Assembly: GCA_025617745.1 (NCBI GenBank)
Contig: CM046870.1
Location: 4,841,285 to 4,905,284 of the forward strand
Length of the DNA: 64,000 nucleotides
Origin: Heliocidaris erythrogramma
Taxonomy: Eukaryota; Echinodermata; Echinoidea; Camarodonta; Echinometridae
Direction of reading: 5' to 3'
Made by a program: the position numbers and the translations under genes. The notes under the pieces were generated by a model. The model did not search any database, was not told the DNA's origin, and was given only the letters and a program-made list of their open reading frames with translations. How positions within the stretch are numbered: the stretch's first letter is position 1; each line of letters begins with the position of its first letter. Positions 18,700 to 29,800 of this stretch are shown one piece after another.

Positions 18700-19219
18700 T
18701 AGGGAGTTAGAGAGGTAGAGAGGTAGAGAGAGGGGGAGGGGGAGTGAGAGGGGGAGGGAGAGAGGGAGTGAGAGGGGGAGGGAGAGAGGGAGTGAGAGAG
18801 GGAGGGGGAGGGGGAGTGAGAGAGGGGGTGAGAGAGAGGGAGAGAGGGAGTGAGAGAGGGAGTGAGAGGAGTGAGAGAGGGAGGGGAGAGAGAGGGGGAG
18901 TGAGAGAGATGGAGAGAGAGGGAGGGAGGGAGAGAGGGAGGGAGGGAGGGAGGGAGGGAGGGAGAGAGGGAGAAAGAGAGGGAGTGAGAGGAGTGAGAGA
19001 GGGAGGGGGAGAGAGAGGGGGAGAGAGGGGGAGTGAGAGAGATGGAGAGGAGGGAGGGAGGGAGGGAGAAAGAGAGGGAGAAAGAGAGGGAGAGAGGGAA
19101 AGAGGGAGGGAGGGAGAGAGAGAGAGGGGAGGGAGAGAGGGGAGGGGAGAGAGGGGAGGGGAGAGAGGGGAGGGGAGAGAGGGGAGGGGAGGGGAGGGGA
19201 GCGAGAGAGAGAGGGGGGG
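18700..19219. repeat. Polypurine GA/GGGA tract, about 520 bp
   Basis: Almost uninterrupted purines on the + strand, with GGGA/GAGA units and a few T bases in GAGTGAGAG. Both strands appear open over 170-200 codons, but the products are single-pattern RE/RG or LSP repeats and are not genes. Confidence 0.95.
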
Positions 19220-20301
19220 GTCAAAAAGAATTTTCCACAAATTTTTCTCTGCCTAAAAATAGCAATCTCTTTATTGAATAAAACCACCACAACATTGTGA
19301 ATTCACATAAATATCATAAATACACATAAGTGCACATTAGACCAATATTCTCTCTTTCACGTGCTAAAATATACAAATAGATATCACTGAAAGTGCTATA
19401 AAAATTAAGTTCTCCCTTTTTACATACTTTGTATAAAGTCTACCTACAAATACAAAACACATACATGTACTATCCTTTCAAAACACATTGCTGTATCCAA
19501 CATGCAAAACAAATACAAACAAATACAAAACTTTATCTACTCTTAATAACAAATTTAAGGTGGTACTGTCGTATTACAAATAAATAAGCATTGCAAGATA
19601 TATTTATATATTCTGCTGAAAGCTTGGTGGTTAACACATACCGGTAATTAGCACATACAAATGATCCCCTTCTGCCTGTGAACATACTCTTCCACCTATT
19701 TTCCTCTATCCTAGTTTAATACCAGAAGTCAATGGTAATTATCATAGCGTATCGAGAGACTTAGTTGTGACACGCTCACCAGCGCGAGCTCAAAGGTCAA
19801 TATATGCATGGAGCTCCATGAATTTGACCTTTGAATGAGCCTGCATGCATGTGCAAGAACTATCCCTCATTCACAAGCTATGGTAACAATTATACAAGTA
19901 TATTATTAGGTGGAGCGTGTAAATTATAAAGATTCTGATACACACTGTACATGTATGTTCATGTATTATGTACACACAGTAGGCCCAGCAAGAGCACCAA
20001 CGATGGGTGCATCCATTAGCAATGTTTAAAGTTCTTTAAAAAATCCACTTAATGTTAAAAAAATCCACTTAATGTTAAATATCAAATACATCCCCCCCAC
20101 AATTTACCTTACATTTCAAAGAAAGAGTCCATGTGTTTTTGTAGCGAGACGAGTCTTTACTACAGGTGTACCTTCTCCTACAGACATTGAATCATTTGTC
20201 ATTACAATTTATTAAAACATGCTATTAGTCTCCATTGCATATTAAAGAAATCTTTAATTTTTAGTTTTCAATTCATACTCTTAAGTGCTTGAATCGGGGT
20301 A

Positions 20302-20548
20302 ACCTCGCTAGTCATAAGGACCGCTATTCATAAGGACCACTTATTCATAAGGACCGCTATCCATAACGCGTGACTAAATGAATAGCGGTTTTGTATGAAC
20401 AGTGGTCCTTCTAGATAGCGAGCAAACCATAGACAAATTACCTTGCTATTCATAAGGATCACAATTCATAAGGACCACTATTCATAACTATTCATAACGC
20501 GTGCTAAATGAATAGCGGTTTTCTATGAATAGCGAGCGGACCCCCTTG
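20302..20548. repeat. Iterated inverted short repeat (ATTCATAAGGACC)
   Basis: Several copies of CGCTATTCATAAGGACC and its reverse complement GGTCCTT-ATAGCG surround two CATAACGCGTG words. It looks like two tandem hairpin-forming units bounded by CTCGCTA and TAGCGAG. Confidence 0.75.
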
Positions 20549-21146
20549 AATCTCACTTTAAACTTCATTGACTAAATTTGAAATACAGGGTGTAGGCCTA
20601 CTCTTCAGAACACAATAGGAAATTAAACGGGTCAATTAAAACATATACACACAGGTGCACTCACATAGTGAACATGTAAACGTGAATTAATAACAGCAAC
20701 TTCATTTATACAGCACACGTACATGTACTACTCCTAGATCTACTTAAACTAGAATACACGAATCATTCTTTTGATTGTAATTTGATAATATGAACATTGG
20801 CCTCTGTATAAAAATAGAATTTTCTTGCAGAAGTAGATCATTACTCTGTGTACCGGTACATTGCATTTATACACAGAAAGAACATTCTATAATCAACTGA
20901 AATTTCACATTTATATACAGATATTCCACAACACCATAAAATATCTAGTTTTATGACACTATGCTAAATTATCATATAAATACATCTGAAATCACAAAAG
21001 TCATGGGGCATTGTAAAAAATCACTAAAGTAGTAATTCATTAGCTACATGTACATAGTTATTAAAAAATGTTATTTTATATGATTGTGCAGCTCGACCAG
21101 AATAATAAAATCATTGTAAACTGTCTGAATTCAATTATGAGCCTCA

Positions 21147-21558
21147 AACCCGTTCGAGACAATAGACCACATTTTGTGGTTTGGCTCAACAACTTTTGAT
21201 TCAGAGCTCTAAAAAAATATTCAGATGCATGAGTAGAAAGAGCAAGAATTTCTGCACAAACTGTGTCCATTTTTTTGTTGCATGACTATATTGCGTTTGA
21301 TGGCAGGAATTTTGAATAGGAGAATAAGCTTTAAAATCCTTAAATTGGCAACACATTGAGAAGTTCAAAATCATTGTTTTTTATTGAATTGGCAATTTTT
21401 TAAGTCTTTGTCAAAGTTCCTAACCATGTACGTTGTTCTTAAAGACATTACATCTTATTAGCAGCATGTAGCATTATACAAAAAATATTAGTGTTGCCTG
21501 TTTGAAGAACAAAATGTGATGAATTTAGCCCTTAAATAATTCCTGTCAGGAAAAGGTG
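21147..21558. mobile_element. TTAA-type MITE family A, copy 2 (degenerate)
   Basis: Internal sequence such as GACCACATTTTGTGGTTTGG and CAACTTTTGATTCAGAGC matches copies at 4967 and 39803. The terminal TTAACCC and GGGTTAA have both mutated, so this copy is old. Confidence 0.8.
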
Positions 21559-21939
21559 AAAGCAATCTGTAAGGATCTCAAATATAAGAGTTTTTGATCT
21601 TTCATTGCATGTCTTAAATCCCTTATCCACTATCTACATGCGCATACATACATGTATCTAATTATACCGTCTATTTTTATTCCATTTCACACAAAGAGTG
21701 TACAAGTTGTACAACAAAACGATTTGACTTGGATGTATATAGTAAGAATATAAGGCACAATCAGCTATTTAGGGGCATTTTTTTTTTTCTTCTTACCTTG
21801 GTAACAACAATTTTCCAATATCTACAAGAAGCTATCAACAAATGTATTTCAAGGGTAACATGTACATATTGTATTCCCCATGAATAAACATTATGGACAA
21901 CATCAAAATAAGCTGTACAGGCAACTATGATAACTAGAT

Positions 21940-21980
21940 GTATTAGGCGCTATATAAATCCAGAATATTATTATTATTAA
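21940..21980 (+). repeat. SINE-like tail fragment
   Basis: TAGGCGCTATATAAATCC followed by ATTATTATTATT resembles the 3' ends of tRNA-derived SINEs. No head with A/B boxes is attached. Confidence 0.5.
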
Positions 21981-24784
21981 TGTTTACACACTGCGTAGTA
22001 GCGATGGTTGTCAGAAAAGCAGGTTACAACTAAAGAAAGAAAGTGTTAGATATGTGGAACTTGGCAAATAAATGTTATTGAGAACACCAAATTAAGAATG
22101 TACATGCATGCAATTAAAAAAACGAAAGCCAATAATATGAAAAGTGGATATAGACAATGTTGCACACTGCGTAGAAATGATGGGCTTCAAAGAGGCTATT
22201 AACAGCTAAATACAAGTTCCGGTACATTAAAATAGTGCTTGAATGTAGGAAAATGGACAGAAATGAACAATGAGGGCGGTAGTACTAACCCAATACACTG
22301 AGGCAATAATAAGATGAACTATAAAACTTTTCGTTAAATTATTTTGATGTGGGCACAAACTTCTTGAAAGATTCACACGGTATAACCATCACTTAAAGTA
22401 CCGCTTCTATCTAGCAAAACAAAAGAAACGCCTAATTCTTGTGTTTATTTGTATTCATAACCCACAACTTTACTTTTATTGAAAATATTGTACTGTAAAA
22501 CAAATGTTTCTTGATACTCCCATTCAAAAACATGTAGGGAATAATCTGCATTCAGTTAAAATGAATTGAGATGTCTAATGATCACTAGTAATTAATTTAA
22601 TTATAGTGTAATTTTAAGTTAGCAACAAATTAATGCTAATAAATTGCAGAAATGTGATTTATTCTCAGTTTTGTGAAGATTGGTGCATTTTTAATTTTTT
22701 TTTACTTCACGAGTATATCTATATGAGGGTACTAAAGGTGTTCATAACAAATATCTACACAATGCTATCAATATACATAAATATGAGGAAATATCAGGCT
22801 TAAATATTATTATTATTACTATACAAAAGAAGGGAGCTATGATCCCTAAATAAATATGTTTATTTCATCCAGTAAAAAGACAGAATGGAACGGATAACAC
22901 TGCTTATTTCTATTGCATCGGAATACCTTTAAATACCATCAGTTTCAGCATTATATTCTACAAGCGCAGCCTCGCTGTAATCTATACTTGTCATATCTAC
23001 TTGTGCTTTAAAACAAGCTATTCAGCCTATGTCTATAAGAATATGTATTTGGCGCACAAATCTTTTATGATTAAAGGGTACTTTCAAATGCATGCAATCA
23101 AAATGTTTAATTTCAGATCATGGAAATGCAGATATACATGTGATTGGAATCTTTTCTCGGTTTTAAACTCTTCATACATGTTCACTTCAAATCTTTGTTT
23201 GACTCTACACGTAGCAGGCTAAGTCTCCACATACCAGCCTAACAACACAAAACAATCTTGAATTCATCCATGGTATCATTTATAAAGTGTTAGGCCATGT
23301 GCATTGGATTTAAAAAATACACCACCACCACCGCAAACTAACCAACTACACTCTAAAATATCGATAATTTCCAAAAATATATATTTAAAAAATGCAGAAG
23401 GTACAGTTCCTAATACTACACAAGTTTAAAGTACTTTGAATACACTGCATTATTAAGTGATACATACATTATTTGCATAAACAATTTAGTTCAAATTCTC
23501 TGCACCCAGTTAAATAAATGAAATGACGGCATTGCTAGCTTGAATACCTCTACGGAATGTGAAGTAATATGGGCCCTATAACATACATGTTTATGTTCAT
23601 GTGTTAATCTTTTAAAGTTCAAAATGCAATATAAAAGCAATGGTAAATTCCTAATCAGTGAAATAGGAAATACAATTCAAAGATAACCGACTCACAGGTC
23701 AATTTCACTTGATTGCAAGCACATGTATTCTATCTTTCCCAGCAATAATATAACGTCGCATTAATGTGACAGAATTAATAAATAGATTATTTAATCAACT
23801 AATTAATAAAAATAATGTCATGAAAGCAGTAGAAATTAAAGTAAATTATATTAAAAATGCATTTAATTTTATTTCATCTTTATGTCAATTATTCTTTAGA
23901 TCAACACTACAACAGGGGTGGTATCCTACAAACTAGTTTATCTTATACTTTTGAGAGAGTGATTTTGTCATAAACACATAAAAATCATGTCAAGCCACTG
24001 GTCAATGATTGTATGTACATGTAGGTACCTGTGTACATGGAAAGTTACTCAAGACATTTATGCACAAACACTCACAAAGAAGGGGAAATCTAAATTTATT
24101 ACAATTATAATCCTTCTACTAATATAAAAGATTAAAATAATTTTCAGTAACCCCCCTCCCCAACCCTTGGAACACAGTAAAGATTTTATACCAAATTAAA
24201 GCATCCAAATAAACTTCTGCAAAGTTATTGCACCCTTCAACACACTTCAACATTAGATTTTAAGAAATAAATGTGGAAATAGGCACATATTATTTTTAAA
24301 ATATACATATTTTTTTAAATTCATAGAAATACCACTGACACATGTATATCTTAAGAAATAAAATTATTGGAATTAAAAATGAAGATATTATGAATAAAAT
24401 GTGGTATTTGATAGAGCTTACTGGTGAGACAATAAAAAAATCATTTGATGGAATATGCCATAAATATCCTGTAATCAATTTGTATTTGCCGAAATATAAC
24501 AAAAGATGATAAATAGATGGACACAGAGCAGACCACCCTGCAGTAGAACAAAAATAAAAGTGAATATGTGCACTTTTTCTGGGTTTGAACAGCATCCCCC
24601 AACATACATGTACACACACATGAAAAAATAATTTGATATAGAATATACCTACTTTTTGTAGCTGAGTATTTGATACAACATTCAAGTCTAATAAAAAGAC
24701 GAGTAGAAATAGCTGTAGTGACCTACAGAGTTGGGGCATTGAAGGCAATGGTATTAGGATGATGATATACGTCTTGCACGTTCA

Positions 24785-25075
24785 TCAACACTCGGCTGTT
24801 TGGGCGTGGGGGTCGAAACCGGTGTCAACCGATGGTTCCTGCTTGCCCGCGGTGACATCCCCGTTTCCGGAGAGGGATGTGGCTCCAGGGGCGCCCGTGG
24901 TGGTGATGATGGAAGGGGTGCCAGTCATAGGGGGTGTAGGGATGGCGGGGGAGTCCTGGGGTGGGGAGTAGGCAGGGGGTGGGGTGGGTTTGCTCTCCTG
25001 CATGTTGCCAACGATGCTCTCTTGGTAGTTGTCCTGTGGGTTGCGACGCACCAGGTTTCGTACTCTCTGCTGGAT
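24785..25075 (-). CDS. PLXDC-like terminal exon: cytoplasmic tail
   Basis: 97 codons including the TGA at 24787-24785; the acceptor TTGTAG is at 25081-25076. The basic start QQRVRNLVRRNPQDNYQES is followed by a proline-rich part with PTPPPAYSPPQ, containing a PPxY-type WW-binding motif, then a Ser/Thr/Gly-rich end and TAEC. Compositional bias (GC-rich) contrasts with the AT-rich surroundings. Confidence 0.93.
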   Translation of the reverse strand: MQQRVRNLVRRNPQDNYQESIVGNMQESKPTPPPAYSPPQDSPAIPTPPMTGTPSIITTTGAPGATSLSGNGDVTAGKQEPSVDTGFDPHAQTAEC

Positions 25076-25321
25076 CTACAAGAGGAGAAAGATGAATAAA
25101 GTGTTATACTACAAGGCCAGAGTGTCCATTCTAGGAAAACTACCCCTGGATAACTAACCCAATGACAAACCCCCTCCCCCCATGAACAACCTACCTGTCC
25201 CCCCGAAAAATTACCCCTTAGTCTACATTGTACAACTCATCTAGGAGACTGAGATTATTATCATCTGGAGAAAAAAAAAACACCTGGACATGCTATTTAC
25301 ATGTACATGTATGTTTAGCAT

Positions 25322-25358
<37 letters not shown>

Positions 25359-26787
25359 TCATCATCTTCATCTCATCGTTTCCCGTTCCTCTTTCACACA
25401 CTGTGCAGTTTGATATTTCATTTCCTTGATGGCCTTACTCCAAGCCTTTCGGTCTTCCATATTCATTTTATCATAAAATCAAGAGAGAAAGGTTGATGCA
25501 GAGACAATAGAAAAGGAAAAGATCAGAAGTCAGATACATGCAGGGAATTAGAAAATTAATATCAGCAAAAGAATTACATTAAAGAAACTGTACGGTCAAA
25601 AGGAGAAGAGGAAGCATAAATAAAGTAATGAGAGATAAAAATAAGAATCATTGAACAGAAGTATAAGATACAGACAGGAAATGAGAAGATATACAAGAGT
25701 GGAAGAATCGCTTTAAAGGGAAGGTTGAGTTCTGGGAAAGGTAAAAAAACAATTTGTGAGCTTTCTCATTCATTTTATGTCAGTTTGGAAGAACATCATA
25801 GTAGAAATGTCCCCTGAAAAGGATTTCTCTTCAAATACCCTTATATTCCAAATATGACGAAAAATAGCGTCTGTGTGCAGTCCCATATACCCATTTCTGT
25901 GTGCAGTGCATGTGCTTTTGAGCGAGTTTGGAATGATTTCTTTAATATCATTTTGATGATTCCAAAACCTCACAGTATACAACAATCCTTATTTAGACAT
26001 GATCAACCTTCCCCAATTGCTTCCAGACAGTTTCCTTCACAATGTAATCGCATGACCAGAACTCAACTTTATCTTCAAAGAGAATGTTAAGGTCAATATT
26101 AAGAGAGAAGGAAACACAAAAAGTAATGAAATAAAAAATAGGGAGAATGATTAATGTAATTGAAGAAAAGGACAAATGGGAGGAAATATTAGAAGAGATT
26201 AGAGCAGAGATTACGTAAATCTAGAAAGAGATGGGAACAAAATGAGACAACTTTAGAGAGAGAAAGAGGGGGGAGATAAAGAGGGGAGAGAGAGGGAGAG
26301 AGAGAGAAATAGACAGAGACAAATAGACAGAGAAAAAGAAAAGGAGTAGCATAGGAGAGATACATGTACATATACATGTAGCCCTGGAAAAAAATTACTA
26401 GACTAAGCTAATGAAATAAGGGTACTATGATATGCATACAAAATTATAAAAATGATTTGTCTTTGTACTTCATTGAATAAATACCAAACTTCAGCATTTA
26501 TACCTTGCTTTTATGATATTTTATTTCTTTGTTACCACAAAAATAATTAAACACTATCAGCAACCAATCTTGGTCTAATAATTTTTTCCATGGCTGTATG
26601 GCTGAAGAGAGATCGTGACAGAATCAGAGAGAGAATAAGAGAGAATAAGAGAGACAGGGAGATTTGAAGATAATACTAGTAGATATATGTGGAGACAGAC
26701 AGCTCTAGGAGACAGAGAGAGAGAAAAAGAAACAGAAAGAGAGAGAGAGAGAGAGAGAAAGAAAGAGAGAGAGAGAGAGAGAAAGAA

Positions 26788-26821
<34 letters not shown>

Positions 26822-29800
26822 AGAGAGACAGAGAAAGAAAGAGAGAGAAAGAGAGAGAAAGAAAGAGAAAGAGAGAGTGAGTGAAGTTTGATGGGGGGGA
26901 GGGGGGTGTTCCATCAAGTGTCTTGTTGGTGATTTTACTGACAAATTTGCTGTCAGCCAATCAGATGCAAGGATTTCAGTAGCTTACAACAGTTATTTGC
27001 ATCTTGTCATTGATAACAAGTTTTATGAAAGAGGCCCCTGGAAAGATTCCCATTATCACCTGAACCAGTTGTTGCCCAGACCGAGACGAAGGGTTCTTGT
27101 AGGCATAGACCAGACATCCCATCAAGGCTAATGCGATCACTATCACGATCACTACGACGATGATGATAGCTGCCCGGGCTAGATAATCTGTGGAAAAGAA
27201 AAGAAGTACAGAATCGGTAGGTTCATGGTCTCCTTTCTCCAATATCATAACAGTATCCTCTAATATACTGTCATTTTTCCCCCTTGATAATTAGATGTTT
27301 TAGAAATGTATTGGCAAACAGAAATTGAAAGTTTTGACTTTATTATTTTAGACAAAAGCCCTCAAAGGGCAGTATACTCCCAAATATCAAGCTCACTATA
27401 TAAAACAATACACTGGTTCTCAAATGTGATCATCATTTGCTACAGATATTTTCTTGGCCTTAATAGATCATCAAATATCGTCTGTTTGGAGCCAGAAGGC
27501 CATTAACTCTGTGTTAAAGTATAGAGTTAATGCCCTTCTGGCTCCAATCAGGCGATATGTAGTAATAATGCTAGGGTTACCTTAAATTTTGGGTGTTAGG
27601 TCTGGGGTACAACTAGGTATAGTTGGTAAGAAGTTATGCTAGGAATTAATGACTAGTGTTTGAAATTGGACCGTGGAGCAACTTTGCTGCATATTCCAAT
27701 GATCTGTCTCTACACTTATGCCTTATGCAGTATAACAGTAATATAATACATGTATCAAACTGAAAAATGTTCAAGTCACAAGAACTATTTCTACAAAAGT
27801 ATGCACATACACAAACAAAAAATGATCTCAATTTATAAAATACTGTGCTAGCAAAGGTTATCATATTCTACGAGCCTAACGAAAAGCAAAATTTGCACTA
27901 CGTATTGTGCACAAAAGCCAAACAGAATAACAACAAAAATAAACAAGCAAATAACAGTAATACATTCATTTTTTTTTGTTAGTCTGCTATTTTGTTTTAT
28001 TGGCTAATAAACAAGCATGGGACAAAGCATTATAAAGTACATGACTACATGTATGTGCACAGGAAATGTAGCAGCCTGTTTAGAGAAACAGGGGTGTAGC
28101 TAGCCCAACCAGGGTGGTGGAAATTACCAGTTCCAGAGGCTGGTCTGGGTGAGATCCTGACCATGCCGCTGGATCATGCATGGGCCCCGCTGCTTGGATG
28201 ACGCGTGCAGTGCGCTGCTTAAAGCAGTCTGGCTTTTGACATGGTTTTGTTGTTTTAAGGTCGACTCAAAGTGTTTTTTTGAATTTTTATAATACACTAT
28301 CCTTACAAATCACTGACAAGCATTAATAATTAATTTTGGAGCACGACAAGGTCATTTTCAGCGGTGATAAGGTGCATATAATTATTTGCAACTATTGAAC
28401 CTCGGTTACGAAAAATAGTGCCGTGCGGGAAAATTGACACTCGATCATGGATGGTGGGTGGCCCGGCATACCTACAACCCTGAAAGATCATCACAATTCT
28501 TACAGATAAATTCAGAACGTTGCAAATTTAAAAACAAAAAGACAAAAACAATCAAAATTTAAACTCAGTGCAGTAAAACCAAAGAGCAATTCAACTACAG
28601 ACTGAAACTAATTTTTTTTAGCGAAATCAAGTCAAGAGTATTTACAGAAGTTTGACACAGAACTTAGCCCGAGTTAATTGCCCATTTGGGAAACAAACTT
28701 CAACATATTTTGTTGCAGCATCACACTTGTATACATACAGTATACAACATATACATATAGCTCAAAATTTACCACATATGTCTTTGCACAGAGGCTGTGT
28801 ACATTTGAAAGAGTGAACTACACATGTATACTCCTATGGGTATATGTACATGTATGCGCACTGCAAGTAAAAAAATAAGGGGAAAAAACGAAGATGCATC
28901 TCTAGCAAACAAAACAGAAATAAGCATGAAAATTGAAGAAAAAAAAAGTTTATAAGCAGCTACACCAAACATGAGATAAGCCTCACACTCATTACAACAA
29001 CAAAAATCATGACCTGAACAGTGTTGGAGGCCATAATTGCTCAAGCAACAGTTCAACGTTAGTGTGTTAAAAATGATCAACTCACCATGAAATAGCAAGT
29101 TGCAAAGTGGAGAGTAAACGAACAAGAAGGAACATTTGAAAGATAAATGTAGTACAATGGAAATACACATGTACCAGTTAAAGCCCAAGTACAATTTCAG
29201 CAACCCCCCACCTCCTGTATTGGGCTTCTTTGATTTGAAGTGATATTTGAATACAGGACAAAAGAGAGTTGAAAATAATTTACATCCTGGGCCAGGAGGT
29301 AAATTCCCACATGTGACAAGCGAATATAAAACCACTGGAAAGATTTATGTGCACAGCCTTTACATGTAAACATGTATCCAGGTGAGACTGCAATGGAATC
29401 AGCTAAGGCATAGCACACTCAGAGATACAGCCTCAATGCTGAGTTCCTCCAATCAGAAATAAGGCAGAATATTGAAATATTTGTCACATATATTTTCTAT
29501 ACAAGTGGAAGAACAAAAATTTCATTTTTTGCTCATTTTCTTTTGCTACCAATACTGTAAATGGGTTTTAACAGAACATCATTAGCTAAGAAACAAAAGG
29601 GCATAAATTCCATTCATCCGGTTGGCCCAAGGTACATCTGTGTGTGCAGGTGGGGAGATGGACGCCAGCTTTGTGTTGAAAAAAGGTTTAGGAAGAAAAT
29701 TTCAAGAACAATGAAATGGAAACAAAACGAAATAAAAACGTGAAAACAATGAAACTTTAAGAAAAATGCAATTGATGTATAAAGAGATGATGTTAATTAG

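Larger units (their letters stand above)
19220..24784. other. AT-rich distal 3' region of the PLXDC-like gene
   Basis: 5.5 kb downstream of the minus-strand stop codon with no recognisable exon. It probably includes the 3' UTR; the polyadenylation site could not be fixed. Inside are an iterated repeat at 20302-20548, a decayed family A MITE at 21147-21558, a SINE-like tail at 21940-21980, and a diverged duplicate pair (ACACTGCGTAG) at 21987 and 22163. Confidence 0.5.

Noticed and set aside
18691-19290. Long open frames (up to 199 codons) on both strands
   Set aside because: They are the polypurine repeat read in all phases; the products are monotonous RE/RG or LSP repeats with no domain.
28089-28484. 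hAT element with CAGGGGTGTAG ends
   Set aside because: The inverted match is only about 11 imperfect bases and no target duplication could be defined; mentioned only in the intron entry.
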